Shown here: in pieces, positions 7,069 through 15,001 of the stretch | Numbering within the stretch: position 1 is the first letter of the stretch | Layout: every line of letters begins with the position of its first letter | Assembly: GCA_002382085.1 (NCBI GenBank) | Contig: DFZK01000007.1 | Location: 124,001-188,000 of the forward strand | Source of the DNA: Sulfurospirillum sp. UBA4058 | Lineage (GTDB): Bacteria; Campylobacterota; Campylobacteria; Campylobacterales; Sulfurospirillaceae | Direction of reading: 5' to 3' | Length of the DNA: 64,000 bases | Made by a program: the position numbers and the translations under genes | The notes under the pieces: generated by a model | The model's input: only the letters and a program-made list of their open reading frames with translations | Databases searched by the model: none | Told to the model about the DNA's origin: nothing

Positions 7069-8049
7069 ATGAGACAAGCAGTTTGGTTGTGGATGCATGT
7101 GATAATAGCTCTCTTGGGTTTGTACAGCCATGTGCTAGCAGCCGGTATCTCAAAAGTTGAAGTACCCGCTTCGGGTGGTGATCCTATGCTAAAAGTTATG
7201 GTGTGGACGCCTTGTGCTACTCCCTCTCTGCCAATTCAAATCGGGGCATTTAACCTCCAAGGTGTCATAGACTGTCGCATTGAGGGACATTCTTTACCCC
7301 TCATCGTCATCTCTCATGGCAAAGGTGCATCGATGCTCAGCCATCACGATACTGCAAGTGCTCTTGCCGATGCTGGTTTTGTTGTCGTTGCATTGAATCA
7401 TCCTGGTGATTCGTTTAGGGACGAAGCATCGGGGTTATCGTTGAGCATATTTGAATCGAGGGTACGAGATATCAGCCGTACGGTATCGTTCATGACAGAA
7501 CGATGGAGTGAGCGAGAGTTTTTGGATAGCAAGGCTATTGGGGTATTTGGTTTTTCCAGAGGTGGTTATACCGCATTGGCTTTGGCGGGAGCTAAACCGC
7601 ATCTTTTATCTGCCGCAAAACGATTGTGCGAGGGTGATGAAGCATCAAAAAATATTTTATGCCACCAGTTCAAGGATAAAACAGCCGCGCTTGACCCACC
7701 ATCAGATTCGCGTATTCGTGCTATCGTTGTAGCAGATCCGTTGAATCTATTTGATGCGCAAGGATTAAAATCAATTCACATACCTATGCAATTATGGGCG
7801 TCTGAGTATGGTGGCGATGGTGTGACATTGGGTCATAATGAGGAAATACGTCAAGCACTTCCTTTATCAAAGTTTCATGTTGCACAAGGGGCAGGGCACT
7901 TTGCTTTTTTAGCACCATGCCCACCGGCATTGATTGAAGAAAATCGTGAAATTTGTATTGATCTAGAAGGCTTTGATCGTGTTGCTTGGCATGCAAAAAT
8001 GAATCATGCCATTGTTGATTTTTTTAAGCAACAGCTTTTACGTCACTAA
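7069..8049 (+). CDS. Secreted alpha/beta hydrolase (dienelactone hydrolase-like)
   Basis: The protein starts with a clear signal peptide ending HVLAAG. The mature part is an alpha/beta hydrolase: VISHGKG near residue 87 at the oxyanion-hole strand, the nucleophile elbow GFSRGG with Ser163, and a late His277 in GAGHFAFL. An acidic residue in the strand before it would complete the triad. The family hydrolyses esters or related bonds; substrate unknown. I chose ATG 7069 because GGAG at 7056-7059 is spaced correctly and the signal peptide then begins MRQAVW; ATG 7054 would add five residues. It stands alone between the lemA operon and the helicase gene. Confidence 0.82.
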   Translation: MRQAVWLWMHVIIALLGLYSHVLAAGISKVEVPASGGDPMLKVMVWTPCATPSLPIQIGAFNLQGVIDCRIEGHSLPLIVISHGKGASMLSHHDTASALADAGFVVVALNHPGDSFRDEASGLSLSIFESRVRDISRTVSFMTERWSEREFLDSKAIGVFGFSRGGYTALALAGAKPHLLSAAKRLCEGDEASKNILCHQFKDKTAALDPPSDSRIRAIVVADPLNLFDAQGLKSIHIPMQLWASEYGGDGVTLGHNEEIRQALPLSKFHVAQGAGHFAFLAPCPPALIEENREICIDLEGFDRVAWHAKMNHAIVDFFKQQLLRH

Positions 8050-8118
8050 AAAGAGCGTTTTCAAACCTCTGCTAAAGTGAGATTATCTTACAATGGCATA
8101 AAGACTCAAAGGATGTGC

Positions 8119-9354
8119 ATGCCATTTTCAAAACTCTCCCAGCCTCTTCAAAAAGCCCTTGAACAGGTTGGGTTTAGTGCTCCAACACCGATTCAGACCA
8201 AGGTCATTCCTCTTGTGTTAGAGCGAAAAGACATCATGGCGCGTGCGCAAACGGGAAGTGGCAAAAGTGCTTCGTTTGTCCTGCCCATTTTGGAGCTTTG
8301 GAGTGTGAGCAAAGGTGAGGGCAAAGCGAAGATCAAGGCGTTGGTTTTAACGCCTACGAGGGAGCTTACCGTACAAGTTGCTGAGGCATTTACGACCTTT
8401 GGAAAATGTTTACATGTAAAACCCAAAGTAGTGAGCATCATCGGTGGTGAGAAGATCGGTGAGCAACTCTATGACATCCAACAAGGGTGCGATATTGTGG
8501 TTGCGACTTCAGGGCGTCTTTTGGACATCATGGGCAAAAAGCAGATCAATCTCTCTACTGTGGAGTTTTTTGTCCTTGATGAAGCGGACAAAATGCTTGA
8601 TCTTGGGTTTGAACACGAATTAAACGCCATCCTTGAAGCCTTACCCCCAAAACGTCAAAATCTCCTTTTCTCAGCGACCTATCCCGAAAAAGTACAGAGG
8701 GTCGCCTCTAGGATCACTCAACGTGCGCTTGAAGTTAGCATCGAAGCCGAAACACCCACTGTCGAGCGCATCAAACAACGTGCCATTGAAGTCAATGCGG
8801 AAAATCGAGCTCCTCTTTTGCGTCAACTGCTTCGTGAAAACGACTGGGAGCGGGTTTTGGTCTTTATGGCAAACAAACGAGCCGCCGATAACATCGCGGT
8901 AAAGTTTCGCAAGCACGGTTTTCTCGCCGAATCGTTTCACGGTGATCTCATTCAAGAAGACAGGGCATGGACACTGAAATCGTTTAAAGAGCGTAAAATT
9001 CGGGTGTTATTTGCCACCGACATCGCCGCGCGCGGACTGGATATCGAAGATGTGAATTGCGTCATCAACTTTGATCTTCCTCGCTCCACGGAAGATTACA
9101 TTCACCGTATCGGTCGAACAGGGCGAGCGGGCAAAGAGGGTATGGCGATCTCATTTCTTGACCATGCGGATAAAGCGCATTTTGCGTTGATCGAAAAACG
9201 ATGCCGCATCACGCTTGAAAAAGAGCAGATCAAGGGGTTTGAACTCATGGGCGTTGCACCTCAAAAAGAAAAAGGTAGTGCGCCCATCAAAGGCAAACGC
9301 AAAAGTAAAAAAGATAAGTTACGAGAGCAGGCGGCTTTAAAACCTGCTCCTTAG
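8119..9354 (+). CDS. rhlE: DEAD-box ATP-dependent RNA helicase (RhlE-like)
   Basis: It unwinds short RNA duplexes using ATP in ribosome assembly or RNA decay. All core motifs are present: Q motif PTPIQ, motif I AQTGSGK, Ia PTRELT, Ib TSGR, motif II DEAD, motif III SAT, IV VLVFMANK, V ATDIAARGLD, and VI HRIGRTGRAG. The 50-residue tail is basic (KGKRKSKKDKLRE), as in RhlE proteins, and would help bind RNA. ATG 8119 has AAAGGA 8 nt upstream; the longer frame from 8077 has no binding site. Length is 411 residues. A 12-bp palindrome copy occurs inside the gene at 8409-8420. RhlE is preferred to CsdA or DbpA from the N-terminus and tail; the exact subfamily is less sure. Confidence 0.93.
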   Translation: MPFSKLSQPLQKALEQVGFSAPTPIQTKVIPLVLERKDIMARAQTGSGKSASFVLPILELWSVSKGEGKAKIKALVLTPTRELTVQVAEAFTTFGKCLHVKPKVVSIIGGEKIGEQLYDIQQGCDIVVATSGRLLDIMGKKQINLSTVEFFVLDEADKMLDLGFEHELNAILEALPPKRQNLLFSATYPEKVQRVASRITQRALEVSIEAETPTVERIKQRAIEVNAENRAPLLRQLLRENDWERVLVFMANKRAADNIAVKFRKHGFLAESFHGDLIQEDRAWTLKSFKERKIRVLFATDIAARGLDIEDVNCVINFDLPRSTEDYIHRIGRTGRAGKEGMAISFLDHADKAHFALIEKRCRITLEKEQIKGFELMGVAPQKEKGSAPIKGKRKSKKDKLREQAALKPAP

Positions 9355-9372
9355 ATCTTTACATGTAAAGAT
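9355..9372. terminator. Bidirectional stem-loop between rhlE and ycaO
   Basis: ATCTTTACATGTAAAGAT is a perfect 18-nt palindrome (7-bp stem, CATG loop) with T-rich flank TTTTT on the plus strand. It lies between the convergent ends of rhlE (9354) and ycaO (9375), starting at the base after the rhlE stop. It contains the window-wide TTACATGTAA element. Confidence 0.75.
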
Positions 9373-9374
9373 TT

Positions 9375-10997
9375 TTACGCGACGATCGCCGCTTTTTTGA
9401 CTTCCAGTCTGTCGTACATGTCGAGCATATTGACATAATGAGGATGCAGGCTTACATCGATGAGGTAGGCTTGCTTGTCCAATATCTTTAAAGCATGTTC
9501 CACGCTTTCGTGACCGAAGAGATTCAAAAAAGCATTTTCATAGTGGCTCCAAGGCAAGCCGTCTTCTCGTAACGCGATCATTTCGCATAAAAGATTGCCG
9601 AGAGGATTTTGGCTCATTGCAAGCAAGGCGTAAGCCTCTTCGTAGTTTCCTAAAAGCAGATGCATTTGCGCTTTGAGCTCACACATCTGAAAGTTTTGCT
9701 CAAAAATAACGCCGATGTATTTTTCCATATTGAGAGAGTCTTCCAGCGGTTCGATCGCTTCGAGGAGGGCTTCGCAATCTTCGTTTTGAAAGTTAAGCAC
9801 TTGGCGACGAATCGATTTACCGCCGTTACGATTGTGGTAGAGCATATCGTCGATGGGGTAAACCTCTGAGAGACTCGGCACTAACATGTGGCAGGAATAA
9901 AAATCTAAATAGGTATATTCTCGTAAATAGATTTCTTTGCCCATCGCGCTAACGATGTTACATAAAAAAGCGTATTCGTCGCTACTTCCGTTGCCCTCAT
10001 ATGTCCAAGAGGCGTATGCGAAACTTTTGACGGCACTTAAAAAACCAAAGCCTATTTTTCCGTTGGAGTCGATAAAGTGCGCTTCAAGGTTAAAACTATC
10101 GCCTACGAGGTTCATATCGAAGGTCGGCACTTCAAACGCGTCAAGGTTGTCAAGTCCTCGTCCTTGCATCAGTTCGCTCATGGTGCGCTCTAGGCTGACT
10201 TCTAAAATCGGGTGGGCACCGAACGAGACAAAGAGCGTACCGTTGCGCGGGTTAATGAGCGAAATGGCGGTAACGGGAAACTGCCCGCCCAAGGAAGCGT
10301 CTAAAATTTCGACGATGAAACCCTCTTTTCTCAGTTCAAGCACGTCCGCATGGAGTTTAGGAAATGATGCGATGATCTCCTCGGGATAGAGGGGAAGCGC
10401 ATAGGCGTTTTTGATGATCTGTATTTTGGCATAACGCTCAAAGATTTCACTGAGTGCTTGCACTTTCGCTTCATCGGGCGTGTTGCCGCTCGCAAGTCCG
10501 TTGCTGACGTAGAGATTGCTCAGGATATTGAGGGGAATATACGCTTGCTCGCCGCCGAAAAAGCTTTGAAAAGGAAGAGAGACGATTTTGTCCTCGTAGT
10601 CGCTGTTAAAATCCACAAAGTCTTCGTGGCTCAGTTCATTCGAGGGATTGTAAATGAGATGCAACGCGGGATTCAGGTACTCTTCCGTGAACTCAAAGGC
10701 TTTTTGATCGGGAAAATAGTCTCGATCGGGGAGGTAAAAATCGATAAAACAATTATTGGTTTGAAGTCGTTCGATGTACTCGCCCAGTGCGCTTGCTTTG
10801 GACGCCAGTGAGAGCGTGCCTTTGCCGTTGGAATAGATATGATTGGGTGCCTCCATAGACGTTAAATTGACGGAGTAGCAGTTTTTAAGCGGGTGTTTTT
10901 CGCTTGAAAACGTAATGCCGCAACCGAGTTCGCTTAAAATGGTTTGCATTTTAGCGATAGAAACATCTAAGGGTGCATTTTTAGAGAGGAGGTTCAT
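9375..10997 (-). CDS. ycaO: YcaO family protein (E. coli YcaO type, RimO-associated)
   Basis: YcaO-domain enzymes use ATP to activate peptide backbone amides; the E. coli-type protein instead assists RimO in beta-methylthiolation of ribosomal protein S12. The order of motifs fits that type: SKASALGEYIERLQTNN near the N-terminus, QALSEIFERYAK, the central ILEVSLERTMSEL, and a C-terminal tail of TPR-like helices (MHLLLGNYEEAYALLAMS). No leader peptide or dehydrogenase gene lies nearby, so a natural-product role is unlikely. I start at ATG 10997 (MNLLSKNAPL, 540 residues); the frame stays open further upstream, but that extension overlaps the neighbouring divergent start and is not YcaO-like. 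Confidence 0.88.
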   Translation of the reverse strand: MNLLSKNAPLDVSIAKMQTILSELGCGITFSSEKHPLKNCYSVNLTSMEAPNHIYSNGKGTLSLASKASALGEYIERLQTNNCFIDFYLPDRDYFPDQKAFEFTEEYLNPALHLIYNPSNELSHEDFVDFNSDYEDKIVSLPFQSFFGGEQAYIPLNILSNLYVSNGLASGNTPDEAKVQALSEIFERYAKIQIIKNAYALPLYPEEIIASFPKLHADVLELRKEGFIVEILDASLGGQFPVTAISLINPRNGTLFVSFGAHPILEVSLERTMSELMQGRGLDNLDAFEVPTFDMNLVGDSFNLEAHFIDSNGKIGFGFLSAVKSFAYASWTYEGNGSSDEYAFLCNIVSAMGKEIYLREYTYLDFYSCHMLVPSLSEVYPIDDMLYHNRNGGKSIRRQVLNFQNEDCEALLEAIEPLEDSLNMEKYIGVIFEQNFQMCELKAQMHLLLGNYEEAYALLAMSQNPLGNLLCEMIALREDGLPWSHYENAFLNLFGHESVEHALKILDKQAYLIDVSLHPHYVNMLDMYDRLEVKKAAIVA

Positions 10998-11124
10998 AGA
11001 TGATGATGTCCTTTGGAGAATTGGGCATTGTAACATAATACAAGAGCGAAGCGCAAAAGCAGCCTTTGAGACCGTTTGGTAACTTTTTGTCGTCACCCCT
11101 AAGTGTGATCGTAGGATATTTTGG

Positions 11125-11130
11125 TAAAAT
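11125..11130 (+). promoter_or_regulatory. Putative -10 element for the coiled-coil gene
   Basis: TAAAAT preceded by GG and TTT runs, 34 nt upstream of ATG 11164, in the divergent space between ycaO and the coiled-coil gene. Campylobacterota promoters often have a good -10 and a poor -35, as here. Confidence 0.4.
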
Positions 11131-11163
11131 AGGCAAAACGAACCTTTTTTATTGACGGATAAA

Positions 11164-12450
11164 ATGAATAATTTTCTCGAAAACCCCAATGACGGTAGCC
11201 TTAGATTTAGCGATGTGGAAGTGCGATTAGCCGAATTTTTAAAAACGTTTGATCCTGAGCCCTACAAAGTGCATTCCAGTTTATATTATTTTGATGAGAA
11301 CGTTTTTAGCGAAATCGTCGCGGCGTTGCGTAATTGTAAATTGCCGAAACATTTTCTCTCCTACAAAGACGTTTTACGGGAAAAGCTGATCGATAAGCTC
11401 GGTTTCGGCGCGCAAGATTTGATCTTGTGTACGGAAGGAATCGTCTATGCCAAACGTTTCTTTACCGTCGAAGCTTTGGGCGAAGGTGCCGAAAGACGTG
11501 CATGCGGGCTCGATCCCGCCGGACTGGAAGCATCGAAGCAAAAATTTTTTCCCAATGAGTTACATGTCGAAAAAACATTAGAGCTTTTGCCCTACTTGGT
11601 TGAAGAAGTTTTAAACTTTCGTAAAATTACGCCGATCAAGTTTAAAAAACTGTTTATTACGTCGTTTATCAACTTGGTAGACATCATCGTTTTGGCGTAT
11701 ACGGACATTACCGACCCCAAAATCGTGCGCGGATTAAGCCTTTATCTGTTGCGTGAAGTGTTTGACCGCTTGATGCTCTTTATCGCGTCGGACATTTTAT
11801 TTCACTTTTCCAACGCCGACCGCAAAGCGATCGAATTTTTAAGCTTTTTTAGCGTCAACGAAAGCATCGACGTACACGGCAATCGCTACAAAGCCAATCC
11901 GATCTTGGACGAAAGCAATCACGCGTGGAATATTACGACGATTCGCTCGACCTTGCTTCAGCACAAAAAAGCCAAGCAAGCCGTTTACGATAAGAAAAAT
12001 GCTCTGATTAGCATCAAAACGAGACTGGAAGGGTTTAAACTCGATCAGCAAGAGTACGCCGTGCAAAAAGCCAAAATTAACGAACAATGGTCCTCCACCG
12101 AAGCCGTGATTAACGGAATTCATAAAACACTGCGCAAAATCCAAGAGTCCGAAGACGAAGAGGTGCATTTCAACGAAGACGGCGAAGAAAAAGTTTTCCC
12201 TCGGAAGGTCTTGATTGCGCGGTTGTTTAAAAAAGAAGATAAGTTGCTGAGTGAGAGGACCAAGTGCCAAAAGGCAATCGACGAGATCGAACTGAAAATT
12301 GCCAATAAACAAAAAGATATCGATATTTGGGAAAAAAAATATGCCGAAAACCAAGAGATACTAGCGGCATTTGAGGCGAAAGGTCATCCGATGGACAAGC
12401 AGTACGAGCGGATTCAACGGGCGTTGGCAAAAACGTTGGCTTCGAGGTAA
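11164..12450 (+). CDS. Hypothetical coiled-coil protein
   Basis: I do not recognise this 428-residue protein. The first two-thirds are alpha-helical and soluble with a hydrophobic stretch (FKKLFITSFINLVDIIVLAY, about residues 156-175) that could be buried or a weak membrane contact. From about residue 260 to the end it is highly charged with long heptad-like runs (KTRLEGFKLDQQEYAVQKAK; AIDEIELKIANKQKDIDIW), which predicts a long coiled coil. No cysteine clusters or nucleotide-binding loop are seen. ATG 11164 follows ACGGAT; a TTG at 11152 is the alternative. It is monocistronic and ends at a strong hairpin. A structural or scaffold role is a guess. Confidence 0.8.
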   Translation: MNNFLENPNDGSLRFSDVEVRLAEFLKTFDPEPYKVHSSLYYFDENVFSEIVAALRNCKLPKHFLSYKDVLREKLIDKLGFGAQDLILCTEGIVYAKRFFTVEALGEGAERRACGLDPAGLEASKQKFFPNELHVEKTLELLPYLVEEVLNFRKITPIKFKKLFITSFINLVDIIVLAYTDITDPKIVRGLSLYLLREVFDRLMLFIASDILFHFSNADRKAIEFLSFFSVNESIDVHGNRYKANPILDESNHAWNITTIRSTLLQHKKAKQAVYDKKNALISIKTRLEGFKLDQQEYAVQKAKINEQWSSTEAVINGIHKTLRKIQESEDEEVHFNEDGEEKVFPRKVLIARLFKKEDKLLSERTKCQKAIDEIELKIANKQKDIDIWEKKYAENQEILAAFEAKGHPMDKQYERIQRALAKTLASR

Positions 12451-12488
12451 GACGTCAAAGAACCGTTTGAAAGCGTTTCTTTGACGTC
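12451..12488. terminator. Bidirectional terminator hairpin
   Basis: GACGTCAAAGAA and its exact inverse TTCTTTGACGTC form a 12-bp stem around a 14-nt loop. It starts at the base after the coiled-coil gene's stop and lies 9 nt beyond the stop of the convergent SPFH gene. Confidence 0.8.
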
Positions 12489-12497
12489 AACGCGTCT

Positions 12498-13415
12498 TTA
12501 TTTGAGCGTGGAAAAAAGCGTGCTGAGGTTACCCGCGACGCCTTCTAAAGAGTGCTTGAGATCGGAGGGAACGAAGACGACTTTGCTGTTGGCGGAGTTT
12601 GCCAACGCTTGGACGCTGTCGATGTAGCGTTGCGCTAAAAGGTAGCTCGGCGCATCGCCGTTTTTGATCTGTGCCGTGAGCGACTCCATCGCCTCTTTGT
12701 CGCCGTAAGCTAAGGCAACTTTGGCTTCAGCCTCTTTTCGGGCGGCTTCAAGTTTTCCCTCGGCTTCTAAAATCATGGATTGTTTAAAGCCTTCGGCTTT
12801 TGCGATGGCGGCTTGTTTCTCACCTTCGGCTTTCATAATGAGTGCTTTTTTCTCACGCTCCGCCGCGGCTTGTTTCTCCATCGCTTCTTGAAGATTATCA
12901 CTCGGACGAATATCTTGAACTTCGACCGCGGTCAACGATAAACCCCATTGCTCCAAATGATCGCTGATTTTTTCCGAAACGGAAGCTTTGATGGTTTCTC
13001 GACCCGAAAGCGACGCATCGAGTTCCATATTGCCGATGACGGAGCGAAGCGTCGTTGCCGCCATATTGGCAACGGCTAATTCAAAATCGTCGATCGAATA
13101 AACCGCTTTTGCCGGATCGCTGATTTTATAGAAGACCACCGCGCTGATAATCACGACGGCGTTGTCTTTCGTGATGACTTCTTGCGCTTTCATTTGCTGA
13201 ATCAACTCTTTGGTGTTGAGTTTCACTTGAACTTGGTCGAGTACGGGAATGAGGAAATTGAGTCCCGGTTTTAAGATGGAGTGAAATTTCCCGAGTCGCT
13301 CGACGACCCACTCTTCGCCTTGCGGTACGATGCGCACCATTTGGTAGAGAAGGTAACCGCCCGCTAAGAGCAAAATAATAAAAAACGAAAGGCTAAGGTC
13401 GATAGAGGTATGCAC
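12498..13415 (-). CDS. SPFH/stomatin-like membrane protein (QmcA/paraslipin type)
   Basis: A 305-residue stomatin-family protein. One N-terminal membrane segment (about 8-26) is followed by the SPFH domain: MVRIVPQGEEWVVERLGKF, GLNFLIPVLDQV, ITKDNAVVIISAVVFYKI and SLTAVEVQDIRPS. A Lys/Glu/Ala-rich coiled coil (about 185-245) and a C-terminal segment complete it. Such proteins form large ring oligomers in membrane microdomains and affect membrane protease activity. I start at GTG 13415 (VHTSIDLS) because AAAGGAG lies just upstream; the longer frame runs into the preceding nfeD gene. It is the second gene of an nfeD-SPFH pair, the usual arrangement in reverse order. Confidence 0.9.
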   Translation of the reverse strand: MHTSIDLSLSFFIILLLAGGYLLYQMVRIVPQGEEWVVERLGKFHSILKPGLNFLIPVLDQVQVKLNTKELIQQMKAQEVITKDNAVVIISAVVFYKISDPAKAVYSIDDFELAVANMAATTLRSVIGNMELDASLSGRETIKASVSEKISDHLEQWGLSLTAVEVQDIRPSDNLQEAMEKQAAAEREKKALIMKAEGEKQAAIAKAEGFKQSMILEAEGKLEAARKEAEAKVALAYGDKEAMESLTAQIKNGDAPSYLLAQRYIDSVQALANSANSKVVFVPSDLKHSLEGVAGNLSTLFSTLK

Positions 13416-13425
13416 GCAAACTCCT

Positions 13426-13869
13426 TTAGTTTGAAATAGGTTTGACGATGAGAAAATGACCGTGTATAGAGACGATTTCGATGTGTGTTCCGACGGCAAT
13501 CGTTGCGTCGGTTGCGCTTTGCGCGTTCCATTCGCTACTGCCCAAAACAGGGGTTTGCAACTTAACGCGTCCTTGCGCGTCGGGTACGATTTCGCTCAGG
13601 ACTTTACCTTGCGTACCGATAAATTCATCGGATTGTCCGATTTTAGAGGCAGGTGCGTTGGCGACTCTTTGACGTTTAAAAACGACCGCACCGACGAACA
13701 TACCTAAAAGGGCTACGAGTATTTGAAAAATAAGAGAGTTTTCCGCAAAATACGCCAATAAGGAAGAACCGAAAAATCCAAGACCGATAAAAAGAGCAAA
13801 AAACGAGGGACTCGCGATCTCGAAAACGATAGCAAAAACGCCTAAGATCGCCCAAAGATACCATACCAT
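13426..13869 (-). CDS. nfeD: NfeD family membrane protein
   Basis: The short, protease-free form of NfeD (147 residues): two or three hydrophobic helices in the first 70 residues (LWAILGVFAIVFEIA, FFALFIGLGFFGSSLLAYF, LIFQILVALLGMFVGAVV) and a C-terminal OB-fold domain (IGTQGKVLSEIVPDAQGRVK through HIEIVSIHGHFLIVKPI). The OB domain is thought to contact the SPFH ring encoded next, 10 nt downstream. ATG 13869 has AAGGAG at good spacing; TTG 13872 is an unlikely alternative. Confidence 0.9.
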   Translation of the reverse strand: MVWYLWAILGVFAIVFEIASPSFFALFIGLGFFGSSLLAYFAENSLIFQILVALLGMFVGAVVFKRQRVANAPASKIGQSDEFIGTQGKVLSEIVPDAQGRVKLQTPVLGSSEWNAQSATDATIAVGTHIEIVSIHGHFLIVKPISN

Positions 13870-13923
13870 CAAAACTCCTTTGCGAAGAAGATGGCGTATT
13901 ATACTGAAAACACCTACAAATTA

Positions 13924-14301
13924 TGGTGGAGCTGTGGGGGATTGAACCCCAGTCCAAAAATAGCCACCTATGACGTCTACATGCTTAGATATTGTTGATA
14001 GTGTTTAATTTTGCTTCGTACAACAATCAGAAAACTACGCAAAACGAGCCTTTAACTTCGCTACATGTAAAGGCGTTCATGTAGTATAGCTATCAAAGCT
14101 ATGATACTCTCCGAGACCTCCTAAGATAGCATCGAAGGGGAGAGCAGTCCGTTATTTGTTAAACTTACGCAGCTAGAGCGTAAGCAGGACGATAGTTACT
14201 GTTGTTAGCAGTTATTGTTTGAAGGTTGTGTAACGCAAGTCCTTCACTTCCGACATGCAGCCATAAGCTAAAACTACTCCTGTCGAAGCCATGTCAGCCC
14301 C
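13924..14301 (-). ncRNA. ssrA: tmRNA (transfer-messenger RNA)
   Basis: On the minus strand the 5' end reads GGGGCTGACATGGCTTCGAC, a typical tmRNA start, and the 3' end closes the tRNA-like domain with GGTTCAATCCCC, the acceptor stem and an encoded CCA (complement of 13924-13926). The tag frame is 14208 to 14164: resume codon GCT and tag ANNSNYRPAYALAA followed by TAA, which resembles other Campylobacterota tags and ends in the degron LAA form. The RNA rescues ribosomes stalled on broken mRNA with SmpB. TACTAT just upstream (complement of 14306-14311) is a possible -10 element. Confidence 0.96.
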
Positions 14302-14336
14302 ATAGATAGTAGGAGCGTAAGTTTAGCATATTTTGC

Positions 14337-14342
14337 TATAAT
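14337..14342 (+). promoter_or_regulatory. -10 element for the lipoprotein gene
   Basis: TATAAT in the divergent space between ssrA and the lipoprotein gene, 28 nt upstream of TTG 14370. No clear -35 is seen. Confidence 0.55.
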
Positions 14343-14369
14343 TCGCAAAAAGTATTGAAGGAAACTATT

Positions 14370-14909
14370 TTGAAAAGAATTATTTCGTATCTTTGCGTAG
14401 CATTTTTTGCTTTATGGATACAAGGGTGCGCGTTTAATCAGCAACCGCAAAAACCGCAAGCCAATACGCAAAACCTTTCAGCGCAATCGGCGCAAGATAC
14501 CAATCCTAAACTTTCGCGTTTGGTCGGCAAAAATTATATCAAAGGCGTTTTACTGCATTTGACGTATGATCCCAATACGCTTTTATGGAACTACGAAATC
14601 GACGGCATCGAAACGACTAACGGGAAATTGCCGTACGTCAACTTTAATCATAAGACGGTGCTTGCCAACGAGGGCGACTTGGTGTATGCGTCGTTTAACG
14701 GGATGCGTTTAGAAGAACTTTTCGTCATCAAAGCCGGTTATTTTAAAAACGGTAAGATTTCGCAAACGGCTCCTTCGTCAAAGCCGATTACAAGCGCAAG
14801 CAGAAAGAAAAACACGAACGCTAAGACGTCTGAACCGGACGAACCGGGCGTACGCAATAAAGCACATCAGGTCATTGGCGTTCCGCAAGAAGAGACGATT
14901 CGTTTTTAG
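14370..14909 (+). CDS. Hypothetical lipoprotein
   Basis: The sequence begins with a lipoprotein signal: KRIISYLCVAFFALW followed by the lipobox IQGC, so the mature protein would start with an acylated cysteine near residue 19. A low-complexity linker rich in Gln, Pro and Asn follows. The middle region (KNYIKGVLLHLTYDPNTLLW, YVNFNHKT) looks like a small beta domain, and the C-terminus is basic and polar. No family is recognised. I chose TTG 14370 because GAAGGAAA is 8 nt upstream; TTG 14355 would overlap the binding site. Length is 179 residues. Confidence 0.75.
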   Translation: MKRIISYLCVAFFALWIQGCAFNQQPQKPQANTQNLSAQSAQDTNPKLSRLVGKNYIKGVLLHLTYDPNTLLWNYEIDGIETTNGKLPYVNFNHKTVLANEGDLVYASFNGMRLEELFVIKAGYFKNGKISQTAPSSKPITSASRKKNTNAKTSEPDEPGVRNKAHQVIGVPQEETIRF

Positions 14910-15001
14910 TCTTAAAAGGTTTACTATTGTTAACCGATCGTTTACTTTGAATTCTTATACTTTCAGTAGCAAATTTCATATTTTCTTCCGAAAGTATCTT
15001 C

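Noticed and set aside
9937..10811. Plus-strand open frames opposite ycaO
   Set aside because: Antisense to a well-supported YcaO gene, with no domain or ribosome binding site.
9375..10997. ycaO as part of an azoline or thioamide peptide cluster
   Set aside because: No precursor peptide, dehydrogenase, TfuA or export gene lies beside it, and the protein has the E. coli YcaO-type C-terminal tail.
14041..14090. CTACATGTAA/CATGTAG in the tmRNA as a copy of the palindrome family
   Set aside because: It is part of a helix of the tmRNA itself (CTACATG pairing with CATGTAG) and lacks the full TTACATGTAA sequence.
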